Assembly: GCF_001425485.1 (NCBI RefSeq)
Contig: NZ_LMQW01000043.1
Coordinates: 269,702-333,701 of the forward strand
Reading direction: 5' to 3'
DNA from: Aureimonas sp. Leaf427
GTDB taxonomy: Bacteria; Pseudomonadota; Alphaproteobacteria; Rhizobiales; Rhizobiaceae
Length of the DNA stretch: 64,000 nt
The notes below the pieces were generated by a model. It had not been told where the DNA came from, made no database searches, and saw only the letters and a program-made list of their open reading frames with translations. Made by a program: the position numbers and the translations under genes. The number at the start of each line of letters is the position of its first letter. The first letter of the stretch is position 1. Of this stretch, positions 9,912 through 18,902 are shown one piece after another.

Positions 9912-11483
9912 ATGGCAGCCTTGAGCAGCGCGGGCGACGCGACGGCGTCGATCCTCATCGTGGGCGGCGGGCTGGCAGGGCTCTTCTGCGCCCTGAAGCT
10001 CGGCCCCCGTCCGGTCACGGTCCTGGCGGCCGCGCCGATCGGCGAGGGGGCCTCCTCCGCTTGGGCGCAGGGCGGCATCGCGGCGGCGATGGCCGAGGAC
10101 GACACGTTCGAGAAGCATCTCGCCGACACGCTGGTCGCGGGCGCCGGCATCGTGGACGAGGCGGTGGCGCGGCTGATGGTGTCGGAGGCGCCCGCCCGGG
10201 TGCGCGACCTCCTGGCCTATGGCGTTCCCTTCGACCGGGATCTCGAAGGCCGGCTGCAGCTTTCGCGGGAGGCGGCGCATTCGGAGCGGCGGATCGTGCG
10301 CGTGCGCGGCGACATGGCGGGGCGCGCGATCATGGAGGCGCTCGTCGCGGCCGTCCGCGCCACGCCTTCGATCCGGGTCGTCGAGAATATCGTGGCCGAG
10401 CGCCTCCTGATCGAGGACGGCGCGGCGGCCGGGGTGGTCGCGCGGACAATCGACGGCCGACGCGTGACGATTGCCGCCGGGCAGGTCGTGCTCGCCTCCG
10501 GCGGCATCGGCAATCTCTATGCGGTCACGACCAATCCGCCGGAGGCCCATGGCGCGGGACTCGGCATGGCCGCCGCCGCCGGCGCGCTGATCGCCGATCC
10601 GGAATTCGTGCAGTTCCACCCGACCGCGCTCGATGTCGGCCGCGATCCCGCGCCGCTCGCGACCGAGGCCCTGCGCGGCGAGGGCGCCGTTCTCGTCGAT
10701 CGCACCGGCCGGCGCTTCATGCCGGACTATCACCCCGACGCCGAACTCGGGCCGCGGGACATCGTGGCGCGCGGCATCTTCGCGGAACAGGCCGCCGGGC
10801 GCGGCGCCTTTCTCGATGCGCGCGCCGCCGTCGGCGCGGCGTTTCCCGAGCGCTTTCCGACCGTCACCGCCTCCTGCCGCGCGGCCGGCATCGACCCGGT
10901 GACCCAGCCGATCCCCGTCGTTCCGGCGGCGCACTATCACATGGGCGGCGTCCTCACCGATGCGGACGGGCGAACCAGCGTGCCGGGCCTCTGGGCCTGC
11001 GGCGAGGTCGCCTCGACCGGGGTCCATGGCGCGAACCGGCTCGCCTCCAACTCGCTGCTGGAAGCCGTGGTCTTTGCCGCGCGGATTGCCGAGGCGCTGA
11101 CGGATGCGAGCGATGCCGCGCCCGCCACGGTCCGCCCGCCCCCCGAGCCGCTCGTCGCAGGGGCCGACGACGCAGAGGCCATCCGCGAGCTTCGCGCCGT
11201 CATGAGCCGCGATGTCGGCGTCATCCGCGACGCCGGCGGATTGCGCCGGGCTCTGCGGGCGCTGGCCGCCCTGGCACGGCCGCCGCGCGGCGCCGATTTC
11301 GCCAACCGGCTGATCGCGGCGCGCTTCGTGGCGGTCGGCGCTCTCCTGCGCGAGGAGAGCCGCGGCGGGCATTTTCGCTCCGATCGTCCCGAACCCGTCG
11401 AATCCTGGCGCCGCCGCACGCGCTTGACGCTGGCCGAGGTCGATCGCGTCACGACCGAACTCGCCGAGGAAGCGCTGACATGA
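9912..11483 (+). CDS. nadB: L-aspartate oxidase
   Basis: A 523-residue flavoprotein that oxidises L-aspartate to iminoaspartate for NadA. The FAD motif [13 protein letters not shown] is near residue 20, [13 protein letters not shown] follows, and the C-terminal catalytic-domain signature [19 protein letters not shown] is near residue 345. Start at the ATG at 9912, 104 bp after nadA. The stop overlaps the nadC start as ATGA, giving coupled translation. Longer frames upstream run across nadA and are not supported. Confidence 0.95.
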   Translation: MAALSSAGDATASILIVGGGLAGLFCALKLGPRPVTVLAAAPIGEGASSAWAQGGIAAAMAEDDTFEKHLADTLVAGAGIVDEAVARLMVSEAPARVRDLLAYGVPFDRDLEGRLQLSREAAHSERRIVRVRGDMAGRAIMEALVAAVRATPSIRVVENIVAERLLIEDGAAAGVVARTIDGRRVTIAAGQVVLASGGIGNLYAVTTNPPEAHGAGLGMAAAAGALIADPEFVQFHPTALDVGRDPAPLATEALRGEGAVLVDRTGRRFMPDYHPDAELGPRDIVARGIFAEQAAGRGAFLDARAAVGAAFPERFPTVTASCRAAGIDPVTQPIPVVPAAHYHMGGVLTDADGRTSVPGLWACGEVASTGVHGANRLASNSLLEAVVFAARIAEALTDASDAAPATVRPPPEPLVAGADDAEAIRELRAVMSRDVGVIRDAGGLRRALRALAALARPPRGADFANRLIAARFVAVGALLREESRGGHFRSDRPEPVESWRRRTRLTLAEVDRVTTELAEEALT

Positions 11484-12346
11484 AGCCGTCCGACATGCTG
11501 CCGACATTGCCGCTGCCGCTCGTTCGGGAAGCCGTGCGGGTGGCGCTTCTGGAGGATCTCGGCCGGGCCGGCGACATTACGAGCGCCGCCACCATCCCCG
11601 CCGCGGCTCGCGCGCGTCTCGTCATCGGGGCGCGCGAGGCCGGCATTCTCTGCGGCATGGACCTCGCCGAAGAGGCGTTCCGCGCCATGGACGGCGCGAT
11701 CGAGATGCGCCGTCTCATGACGGACGGGGACCGTCTCGCCCCCGGCGCGATCGTCGCGGAGGTCGAGGGACCCGCGCAGGCGATCCTTTCGGGCGAACGC
11801 ACCGCGCTGAACTTTCTAATGCACCTGTCGGGCGTCGCCAGCCTCACGCAGACCTATGCGGCGCGCATCGCTCACACCAAGGCGCGCGTCACCTGCACGC
11901 GCAAGACCGTGCCGGGCCTGCGCGCGCTGCAGAAGTACGCTGTGCGATGCGGCGGAGGATCGAACCACCGCTTCGGCCTCGACGATGCGATCCTCATCAA
12001 GGACAACCACGTCGCGGTGGCCGGCGGCGTCGCGGAGGCCGTGTGGCGGGCGCGTGCCTATGCCGGGCACCTCGTCGCCGTCGAGGTCGAAGTGGATACG
12101 CTGGAGCAGCTGGAAGAGGCGATGACGGCGGGGCCGAACGCCGTTCTTCTCGACAACATGACGCCCGAGCAGCTCGCCCGTGGCATCGCGATCGTCGCGG
12201 GGCGCGCGGCCGTGGAAGCCTCGGGCAATATCTCGCTCGCCACGATCGGCGCCGTCGCGGAGAGCGGCGTCGACTACATCTCGACCTCGAAGATCACCAT
12301 GTCCGCGCCCTCGCTCGATCTCGGGCTGGACATTCGGATCGATTGA
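11480..12346 (+). CDS. nadC: Nicotinate-nucleotide pyrophosphorylase (carboxylating)
   Basis: The 288-residue QAPRTase turns quinolinate and PRPP into nicotinate mononucleotide. Diagnostic segments are [14 protein letters not shown], the substrate-binding [16 protein letters not shown] and [19 protein letters not shown], and the C-terminal [11 protein letters not shown]. It completes the aspartate route to NAD together with nadA and nadB, in one ATGA-coupled operon. A convergent gene ends 15 bp downstream. Confidence 0.96.
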   Translation: MKPSDMLPTLPLPLVREAVRVALLEDLGRAGDITSAATIPAAARARLVIGAREAGILCGMDLAEEAFRAMDGAIEMRRLMTDGDRLAPGAIVAEVEGPAQAILSGERTALNFLMHLSGVASLTQTYAARIAHTKARVTCTRKTVPGLRALQKYAVRCGGGSNHRFGLDDAILIKDNHVAVAGGVAEAVWRARAYAGHLVAVEVEVDTLEQLEEAMTAGPNAVLLDNMTPEQLARGIAIVAGRAAVEASGNISLATIGAVAESGVDYISTSKITMSAPSLDLGLDIRID

Positions 12347-12361
12347 CCGGAAGCGATCCGG

Positions 12362-13930
12362 TCAGGGCGTCTTCGGTGCCGGCTCGTCGCCCTCGGTCGC
12401 GGGATCTTCGGTGGGCAGCGCGTTCTCGTCGGTCGGCGCCGGAGTCGGCGGCGTGTCCACGTTCAACTCGTCCGCCTCCGGCGTGGGCGCCACGATCTGG
12501 TTGCCGTTCAGGATCACGGAACCGTCGGACTTCGCCGAGACGATCCACTGCGAGCGCCCCTCCGGAAGCGGCTTGGCGAAGCCCTGCGCCAGCGCCAGCA
12601 TGCCGACGACCTCGTTGACGGACGGGTCCTTGGCGGCCTCGGCCTGGAGGGTCGAGATGACCTTGTCGAGGCCCTTCGCCTCGATCGTCACGTTCGATTC
12701 CGGCTGAGCGGCGCTGAAGAGAAACTGCCCTTCGAAGGTGAGATCGAGATCGCGCGAGGTCAGCCGGCTCTTCTCGATCAGAAGACGCGGGGGATTCTCG
12801 GAGAGGCCGGCGAGGAGGTCCGTGCTCGTCTCCTCGGGCAGGGCGGGGTCCTTGGACAGATCGAACTCGGCGATGACGCGCTTCAACGGCGTCTCGATGT
12901 CGGCGCCCTCCAGCTTCATCGTGACGGAGGCGTCCCGCGGCATGAGGCTCGCCGCCCAGCCCGGCATCATCGGCGACTGCGCGGAAAGGCCCGCGAGGTC
13001 GAACCCGTAGCTCAGGCCGCTGGAGGTCGAGATGCCGTCCATCGCGAGCCGGACCTTGGCCGACTTGGCGGAAAACGAGCCGAAGGCCGAGGTGACGTTC
13101 ACGTCGTTGAACGCGGTGGCGCCGTCGATCTTCGACCAGAGCGGGAGCGCGGTGCCGAGCAGCCCGCGCAGGATCTCCTGATCTTTGACGATGGCGTCCT
13201 TGTCGGCGCGCGCGACGGCGAAGGCCCAGAGATCGAGAAGGGCTCGGCTCTTGAGTCCTGCCATCGTCGTTGCCGACGTGATGTCGGCCACCGCGACGTC
13301 GACGTTGGCGCGCTCCGTTCCCGCTTCGGGATCGAGCTTGACCGCGACCGTCTCTTTGAGCCCCGTCATCGTCTGGCGGATATCGGCGTCGACCGCGCCG
13401 CCCGCGACCTCGCGCGCCGTGCTCTCGGAGCCGATCGCCCCGAAGGTCGCGGTCACGTCTGAGGCCGGATCGCTGGCGGTGATCGTCGCGCCCGGAATGC
13501 TCGCGGTGCCCGACAGGAACACGCCGAGCTTCGGGGAATAGACGCCGGTGAACGTGCCGGCCTGGAACTTGTAGTCGCCGGTCTGGCGCTGGCCCTCGAT
13601 CGTCACGTCGAAGACGGCGCTGATCGGGTCCTTGGACGAGACGTCCCAGTTTCCGTCGCTCCGCTCCGCCGCGAGGATCGAGTAGGGCGCGATCTCGACC
13701 TTGGTTCCGGGCTCCAGAAGCGGCGCGATGGCGGCATTGGGCGCGAAGGTGATGCGGTAGCCCGGGCCCTCGGGCGCGACCGTCACGACCTTCGCCTCGA
13801 AGGCGGAGGTGCCGAAATAGACCGCCAGCTCCTCGGCCAGCGCCTTGGCGCCGGCATCGGACGGCGCCGTCTGGGCGGCTGCGGGGCCGGCGAGCGCAAG
13901 GCCGAGGGCGAAGGCGGGCGTCAGACGCAT
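12362..13930 (-). CDS. Secreted conserved hypothetical protein
   Basis: I do not recognise a named family with confidence. The 522-residue product begins MRLTPAFALGLALAGPAAAQ, a clear Sec signal peptide with an expected cut after AAAQ or just before. The mature part is rich in beta-type segments and small polar residues, has no cysteine-rich or catalytic motif I can identify, and ends in a Pro/Glu/Asp/Thr-rich tail (about residues 480-522). Its shape suggests a periplasmic or envelope beta-rich protein, similar in general plan to DUF945/DUF2125-like proteins, but that is inference. It is divergent from panC across a 171-bp intergenic region. Confidence 0.75.
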   Translation of the reverse strand: MRLTPAFALGLALAGPAAAQTAPSDAGAKALAEELAVYFGTSAFEAKVVTVAPEGPGYRITFAPNAAIAPLLEPGTKVEIAPYSILAAERSDGNWDVSSKDPISAVFDVTIEGQRQTGDYKFQAGTFTGVYSPKLGVFLSGTASIPGATITASDPASDVTATFGAIGSESTAREVAGGAVDADIRQTMTGLKETVAVKLDPEAGTERANVDVAVADITSATTMAGLKSRALLDLWAFAVARADKDAIVKDQEILRGLLGTALPLWSKIDGATAFNDVNVTSAFGSFSAKSAKVRLAMDGISTSSGLSYGFDLAGLSAQSPMMPGWAASLMPRDASVTMKLEGADIETPLKRVIAEFDLSKDPALPEETSTDLLAGLSENPPRLLIEKSRLTSRDLDLTFEGQFLFSAAQPESNVTIEAKGLDKVISTLQAEAAKDPSVNEVVGMLALAQGFAKPLPEGRSQWIVSAKSDGSVILNGNQIVAPTPEADELNVDTPPTPAPTDENALPTEDPATEGDEPAPKTP

Positions 13931-14101
13931 CGATGGACTCCAAACCGGCGAAGGATTCGCTCTCCGAAGCGTTACAAACACGATTTTCCGGCGCCGTTCC
14001 AGCATGCGGGTCGCATCGGCGACCGCAATGCGCAAATGTGGATGACGCGCGCCTGCAAAACTGGCAAACGGTGCGGCATAAAAGGGCACCGGTTGAGATC
14101 G

Positions 14102-15037
14102 ATGACACAGACCCTCGTCACGCGAACCATCGCCGAGCTGCGTGCGGCGCTGAAGGATCACCGCCGCGCCGGCCGGACGATCGGCCTCGTGCCGACCATG
14201 GGCTATCTCCACCGCGGCCACATGGCGCTCGCGACCGAGGCCCGGCGGGCCTGCGACGTCGTCGTGCTCTCGATCTTCGTGAACCCGACCCAGTTCGGGC
14301 CGAACGAGGATCTGGCGACCTATCCGCGCGATCTCGAGGGCGACCTCGATCTCTGCCGCCGGCACGATGTCGATATCGTCTTCGCGCCCGATGTGGAGGA
14401 GATGTATCCCGAGCCGATGCAGACGGCGGTCGAGGTCACGTCGCTTTCGACCATCCTCATCGGCGCGCAGCGTCCGGGCCATTTCAAGGGCGTGGCGACC
14501 GTCGTTGCCAAGCTCTTCAACATCGTCCAGCCGGATTGCGCCTATTTCGGCGAGAAGGATTTCCAGCAGCTCGTCACGATCCGCCGCATGGTGCGCGATC
14601 TGTCGATGGACATCGCCGTCGTCGGCGTGCCGACCGTGCGCGAGGTCGACGGGCTCGCCGCCTCCTCGCGCAACGTGCGGCTGACCGCCGAGGATCGGCG
14701 CGCCGCCGTCGTCATCTCCCGCGCGCTCGACCGCGCCGGCGCGATGGCGCAAGCGGGCGAAAGCGATCCGTCCGCGATCGTGGAGGCCGTGCGCGCGATG
14801 ATCGCGGCGGAACCGCGCGCTGAGCTTCGCTCGGTCGATCTGCGCGATGCCGCGACGCTGGCGGAGATCGCAGCGATCGGGGATGCGTCCGCCGTCGTGC
14901 TCGTGACGGTGCGCTTCGGAAATGTGCTTCTCATCGACCAGCGCGAAATCGGCACGGCCGGACGCGCTTCAGCTCGCCAGGGAGCTGCCACGGAAGGAAA
15001 CGGGCATGAGCGCACGAAGCGAGATCAAGCGGCATAG
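14102..15037 (+). CDS. panC: Pantothenate synthetase
   Basis: The 311-residue enzyme joins pantoate and beta-alanine using ATP, giving pantothenate for CoA. The nucleotide-binding HIGH-like [11 protein letters not shown] is at about residues 34-44 and [12 protein letters not shown] at about 60-71; the KMSKS-like region includes SSRNVRL. The core of the family ends near FGNVLLID, yet this frame continues about 30 residues more and overlaps panB by 32 bp. The start at 14102 ([14 protein letters not shown]) is favoured over an upstream in-frame ATG at 14036. Confidence 0.94.
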   Translation: MTQTLVTRTIAELRAALKDHRRAGRTIGLVPTMGYLHRGHMALATEARRACDVVVLSIFVNPTQFGPNEDLATYPRDLEGDLDLCRRHDVDIVFAPDVEEMYPEPMQTAVEVTSLSTILIGAQRPGHFKGVATVVAKLFNIVQPDCAYFGEKDFQQLVTIRRMVRDLSMDIAVVGVPTVREVDGLAASSRNVRLTAEDRRAAVVISRALDRAGAMAQAGESDPSAIVEAVRAMIAAEPRAELRSVDLRDAATLAEIAAIGDASAVVLVTVRFGNVLLIDQREIGTAGRASARQGAATEGNGHERTKRDQAA

Positions 15038-15824
15038 CGCTCCGGCCATCCGCGCCCGCAAGGGCGGCGAGCCGATCGTCGCGCTCACCGCCTATAGCGC
15101 GCTGACCGCAAGGCTCGTGGACGAGATCGCCGACGTGATTCTCGTCGGCGACAGCCTCGCCATGGTCGAGCACGGGCTGGATTCGACGCTCGGCGCGACG
15201 CTGGACATGATGATCCTGCACGGGGCGAGCGTCGTGCGCGGCTCGGCGCGGGCGCAGGTCGTGGTGGACCTGCCCTTCGGCTCCTACGAGGAAAGCCCGG
15301 CCGCGGCCTTTCGCAGCGCGTCCCGCGTGATGGCGGAGACCGGCTGCGGCGCGGTCAAGCTCGAAGGCGGCGTTCATATGGCCGAGACCATCGCCTTCCT
15401 CACCCGGCGGGGCATTCCGGTCATGGCCCATGTCGGCCTGACGCCGCAGGCGATGATGGGCTTCGGCGGCTTCAAGACGCAGGGGCGCGAGCGCGCCGAA
15501 TGGGCCGCGATCGAGGCCGATGCGAAGGCGGTGGCCGAGGCGGGCGCCTATGCGGTGGTCGTGGAGGGCGTGGTCGAGCCGCTCGCCGTGCGCCTGACCG
15601 ACGCGATCGACATTCCGACCATCGGCATCGGCGCCTCCGCGCGCTGCGACGGGCAGATCCTCGTTCTGGAGGACATGCTCGGCCTCAGCCCGCGCGTGCC
15701 CCGCTTCGTCAAGCGTTTCGGCGATGTCGGCGGCGCGGTGACGGAGGCCGTGAAGGCCTATGCGGACGCCGTGCGCGACCGCAGCTTCCCCGGGCCTGAG
15801 AACGTCTACCAGCCGAAGGACTGA
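15006..15824 (+). CDS. panB: 3-methyl-2-oxobutanoate hydroxymethyltransferase
   Basis: A 272-residue ketopantoate hydroxymethyltransferase, the first committed step of pantothenate synthesis. Motifs include [39 protein letters not shown] (metal site) and [14 protein letters not shown]. The ATG at 15006 has AAGGAAA upstream. It overlaps the panC 3' end by 32 bp, so the pair is translationally linked. It converges with the minus-strand nadQ gene, whose end is 22 bp away. Confidence 0.95.
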   Translation: MSARSEIKRHSAPAIRARKGGEPIVALTAYSALTARLVDEIADVILVGDSLAMVEHGLDSTLGATLDMMILHGASVVRGSARAQVVVDLPFGSYEESPAAAFRSASRVMAETGCGAVKLEGGVHMAETIAFLTRRGIPVMAHVGLTPQAMMGFGGFKTQGRERAEWAAIEADAKAVAEAGAYAVVVEGVVEPLAVRLTDAIDIPTIGIGASARCDGQILVLEDMLGLSPRVPRFVKRFGDVGGAVTEAVKAYADAVRDRSFPGPENVYQPKD

Positions 15825-15846
15825 CGTTCGGGACAGTCGGCGGCTT

Positions 15847-16806
15847 CTACGCGCGGCCGAAGCGGATGCCGGGCGAGGGGCGCTCGTTCAGCACCTCCTG
15901 GCGGAAGCGGAAGAGGGCGGCGGGGCGCCCGCCCGTCGCGGAACTCGACTGGCCCGTCGGCTCCACGAGCTGGGTCGTCTCGACGAAGCGGCGAAAGTTC
16001 TGCTTGTGGATGTGCCGGCCGGCGATGGCCTCCGCGACGGTCTGAAGCTCCGTCAGCGTGAAGGTGGGCGATAGAAGCTCGAAGATCACCGGGCGATACT
16101 TCAGCTTGGCCCGCAGCCGCGCGATGGCGGTGGCGAGAATGCGGCGGTGGTCGAAGCGCATGGGCGTGCCGAGTTCGGCCTCGGCCGAGACGGCGGGAAA
16201 GCGCCCGTCGCGCACCGCCTCTTCGACGAGACCGGCCTCGTAGAGAAGCTCGTATCGGTCGAGCACGCGCTCCTCGTCGAAGCTCGCGCCCTCGCCGGTG
16301 CCGAAGGCGAGGCGGAGCCGGCTCGCGCGCTCCTCGCTTCGTGGGCTCGGCATGGCGGCCCAGCGGAGGAGCCCGGGCAGAATCACTGCGTCGATCACGG
16401 CCGGCCGGCCGCCCCGCCAGTCTTCCCAGGGAAAATAGCGGTAGAAGCAGCGCCAGGCCGCGCCCGTCTCGGCGAGCGCGGGATCAGCGGAGGCTTCCAT
16501 CCGGGCGAGCGCGAGATAGCCGACGGAGACGACATGCGGCGCGGCATCGCCCGCCGCGCGGTGCCGGCCCCGATCACCGAACGTATAGAGCTGCTCGACA
16601 TAGCCGAGCGACAGGCCGGCCTGGCTGCCGACGAAGGTGCGCAGTCCCGCCTCGAAGGTGCGATGGCGCAGGGGATCGAAGGGGCCGAAGGGTAGGCCGT
16701 CCGGCTCGCCCGGCTCCGCCGCCGGCACGATCAGGACGAGGGGCGCGTCGCCGCCGACGGCGACGATGGCGGCGTTCAGCCCGACCTCGACCTGCAGCGT
16801 GCCCAT
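15847..16806 (-). CDS. nadQ: NadQ/NrtR-type Nudix-winged-helix NAD regulator
   Basis: A 319-residue protein with an N-terminal Nudix-like domain (residues about 1-165, starting MGTLQVEVGLNAAIVAVGGD) and a C-terminal winged-helix segment (about 215-300) with the conserved stretch FTLTELQTVAEAIAGRHIHK and NFRRFVE. This is the layout of NrtR and of the alphaproteobacterial COG4111 regulators called NadQ, which repress NAD synthesis genes. The Nudix region lacks a canonical GX5EX7REUXEEXGU box, so it probably senses rather than hydrolyses. It is the last gene of a tight four-gene operon and lies 3.5 kb from nadABC, which has a matching palindrome. NrtR is the alternative name. Confidence 0.85.
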   Translation of the reverse strand: MGTLQVEVGLNAAIVAVGGDAPLVLIVPAAEPGEPDGLPFGPFDPLRHRTFEAGLRTFVGSQAGLSLGYVEQLYTFGDRGRHRAAGDAAPHVVSVGYLALARMEASADPALAETGAAWRCFYRYFPWEDWRGGRPAVIDAVILPGLLRWAAMPSPRSEERASRLRLAFGTGEGASFDEERVLDRYELLYEAGLVEEAVRDGRFPAVSAEAELGTPMRFDHRRILATAIARLRAKLKYRPVIFELLSPTFTLTELQTVAEAIAGRHIHKQNFRRFVETTQLVEPTGQSSSATGGRPAALFRFRQEVLNERPSPGIRFGRA

Positions 16807-16807
16807 T

Positions 16808-17317
16808 TCAGATCGGCAGGACGAAGGGCGTGCCGGAAAAGGCGTCCGCGCCCCGGCCGATGCCGGCGATAGCGCGGATCATGCGGCCCTCGCGCCCGAG
16901 CGCGGCATCGGCGAGCGCGATCAGCTTGGGGTTCGGCGTCGCGGACGGCGCCCGCCGCCGAAGCTCCTCGGCGAGCGCCGTCTCGTCGAGATCGGGGCGC
17001 AGCGCGAGGGCGAGGATGTAGGCTGCGGCCGTGGAGCGGCTGATGCCGGCATAGCAGTGGATCGCGAGCGGAGCCTCCCGGCTCCAGGCTTTTCCGAAGG
17101 CGAGCAACCGGCCGAGATGCGAGTCGGCGGGCAGAACGAGGCCTTCCGAGGGCTCGGCGATATCGTTCATGCCGAGGAAGAGATGACGATGCGGCTCGAT
17201 GGAAGCGGGGCGCTCGACGATCGCGTGCTCGTTGATGAGCGTCACGAGATCGAGCGCGCCGTGTTCGGCGACGGTCGCGGTGAGATGCGCCAGCGAGGAG
17301 ACGACGAGATAGGGCAT
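16808..17317 (-). CDS. Tyrosine phosphatase family protein
   Basis: A 169-residue protein with the P-loop HCYAGISRS at residues 87-95, a CX5R signature with nucleophile Cys88 and Arg94. The shape is that of small dual-specificity/tyrosine phosphatases; the general-acid Asp may be in the MNDIAEP segment near residue 51. The substrate is unknown. It lies 1 bp from nadQ and 5 bp after the HD hydrolase in the same operon, so its role may be linked to nucleotide or cofactor handling, though nothing in the sequence proves that. Confidence 0.85.
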   Translation of the reverse strand: MPYLVVSSLAHLTATVAEHGALDLVTLINEHAIVERPASIEPHRHLFLGMNDIAEPSEGLVLPADSHLGRLLAFGKAWSREAPLAIHCYAGISRSTAAAYILALALRPDLDETALAEELRRRAPSATPNPKLIALADAALGREGRMIRAIAGIGRGADAFSGTPFVLPI

Positions 17318-17322
17318 GGGTC

Positions 17323-17946
17323 TCAGCGGGCTCCAGACGTGGCACCCCCGGCGCGAACGAGCACGTCGAGTTCGCGAAAGCGGGCGAGGAACAGCCGGCC
17401 GACGACCTCGGCGGGTTTGGGCTCCAGCGTCGCCGGCGCGGGCACGCCCTCGGCGGGGCGGCCGAAGAAGGCGCCGGCCTCCTCGGTGGAGAAGCCCGCG
17501 AGCCGCGTCGCCTCGTGATAGGCCGAGAGCCGGTCGGCCGCCTTGATCGCCTTCAGGACGGGTGCGGGCAGCACCGCGGGCAGGCCGAAGCGCAGGTGGA
17601 TCGCGCGCTGCAGCCGCTCCTCCACCAGCTTGTAGTCGCCGCCGACGATGCTCTTGAAGGGCGAGATCATGTCGCCGATCACGTATTCCGGGCCGTCATG
17701 CAGGAGCGCGGCCAGACGCCAGCGCGGATCGTCCTCGGGCAGGCGCACATTGGCCTCCACGATCAGCGAGTGCTGGGCGACGGAGAAGGCGTGCTCGCCG
17801 CGCGTCTGGCCGTTCCATCGCGCCACGCGGGCGAGCCCATGCGCGATATCCTCCACCTCGATATCGAGCGGGGAGGGATCGAGGAGATCCAGCCTTCGCC
17901 CCGACAGCATGCGCTGCCAGACGCGCGGCGCCTTCTCCGCTCTCAC
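17323..17946 (-). CDS. HD-domain hydrolase (YfbR-like)
   Basis: A 207-residue HD protein. Metal ligands are visible in the RGEHAFSVAQHSLIV segment (His near residues 51 and 59) and LLHDGPEYVIGD near residues 81-92. YfbR-type members are 5'-deoxynucleotidases; whether this one has that activity is not shown. The start is a GTG at 17946 that overlaps the ygfZ stop as GTGA, so the two are translationally coupled. Confidence 0.88.
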   Translation of the reverse strand: MRAEKAPRVWQRMLSGRRLDLLDPSPLDIEVEDIAHGLARVARWNGQTRGEHAFSVAQHSLIVEANVRLPEDDPRWRLAALLHDGPEYVIGDMISPFKSIVGGDYKLVEERLQRAIHLRFGLPAVLPAPVLKAIKAADRLSAYHEATRLAGFSTEEAGAFFGRPAEGVPAPATLEPKPAEVVGRLFLARFRELDVLVRAGGATSGAR

Positions 17947-18785
17947 GAGCCCGCATCCTCGCCGGCGGGAGCCGGCTCCGGCAGGACGTAGCCGGCCCAG
18001 GGCGGAATGGCGACGTCCACCCTCACGCCGTCTGCGGCGAGCGCGATATCGGCGGCGAGCGCGGCGGCGAGACGATCGATGCGCACGATCGCCATGCCCG
18101 CGCCGCCCGTCGCCGTCAGCACCGTGCCGATCGGGCGCTCGCCGGCCTGGATTTCGGCGCCCGGCGTCAGGTGGCCGTCCGCCTCGACCAGGACCAGCCG
18201 GCGCCGCGCGGTGCCGCGATGCTGCATGCGGGAGACGACTTCCTGGCCGACATAGCAGCCCTTCTTGAAGGAGACGCCGGCGTTCTGATCGAGAAGAACG
18301 TCATGCGGAAAGACGTCGGAGGCGGGAAAGTCGCGCTCGGCCTCGGCGATGCCGGCCCGGATGCGCAGGGCCTCGAACTCGGCGGACGGGCGCTCCTCGA
18401 TGCCGGCCGGCGCCTCGCCGTAGAGCCGGCGGACGGACGTCTCGGCAAAGCGACGGTCGACCGAGCCGACCTCTTCGTCCCAGATGGCGAAGACCTCCGT
18501 CTCCGGCGTCTCGAAGGCGATCGGGGCGCGCAGGCGATAGAGCGTCAGCCGCTTCAGGAGATCGGCGCGCGCGATGCTTGCTACGTCGATGCGGATGCCG
18601 TCCTCGATCCGGCTAAGCAGGAAGTCGAAGAGAATCTTGCCCTGCGGCGTCAGGAGCGCGGAGGGGCGAACCTCGTCACCTCCGATCGCGTCGAGATCGG
18701 AGGTGACGAGATTCTGGAGGAATGCGGAAGCCGTCTCTCCCTTCACCAGAAGAAGGCGGCGGTCGGCCAGTCGGGCAAAGGGCAT
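17943..18785 (-). CDS. ygfZ: YgfZ/GcvT-domain folate-binding protein
   Basis: A 280-residue member of the YgfZ (COG0354) family, which uses tetrahydrofolate to support iron-sulfur cluster assembly or repair. The family motif KGCYVGQEVVSRMQHRG near residue 180 contains the conserved cysteine. The N-terminus MPFARLADRRLLLVKGE is typical. It is the first gene of the minus-strand operon ygfZ-HD-phosphatase-nadQ. A link to the iron-sulfur enzyme NadA is conceivable but inferred. It is divergent from the dihydroorotase gene across a 117-bp region. Confidence 0.92.
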   Translation of the reverse strand: MPFARLADRRLLLVKGETASAFLQNLVTSDLDAIGGDEVRPSALLTPQGKILFDFLLSRIEDGIRIDVASIARADLLKRLTLYRLRAPIAFETPETEVFAIWDEEVGSVDRRFAETSVRRLYGEAPAGIEERPSAEFEALRIRAGIAEAERDFPASDVFPHDVLLDQNAGVSFKKGCYVGQEVVSRMQHRGTARRRLVLVEADGHLTPGAEIQAGERPIGTVLTATGGAGMAIVRIDRLAAALAADIALAADGVRVDVAIPPWAGYVLPEPAPAGEDAGS

Positions 18786-18856
18786 GGCGTCTCGCTTCGC
18801 TGCGTCTCTTCGGTTACGTAGACGCGCCGGCCCGAAGTCACAAGCAAGGCCGTGCT

Positions 18857-18878
18857 CCCCGCCCGTGTCCCGGCGGGG
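18857..18878 (+). promoter_or_regulatory. Leader hairpin before dihydroorotase
   Basis: CCCCGCC at 18857-18863 and GGCGGGG at 18872-18878 form a 7-bp stem with an 8-base loop. The stem ends about 10 bases before the AAAGGA ribosome site of the gene at 18903. No role is shown. Confidence 0.4.
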
Positions 18879-18902
18879 TCGAGCCGCGAAAGGAATGCGC
18901 CC

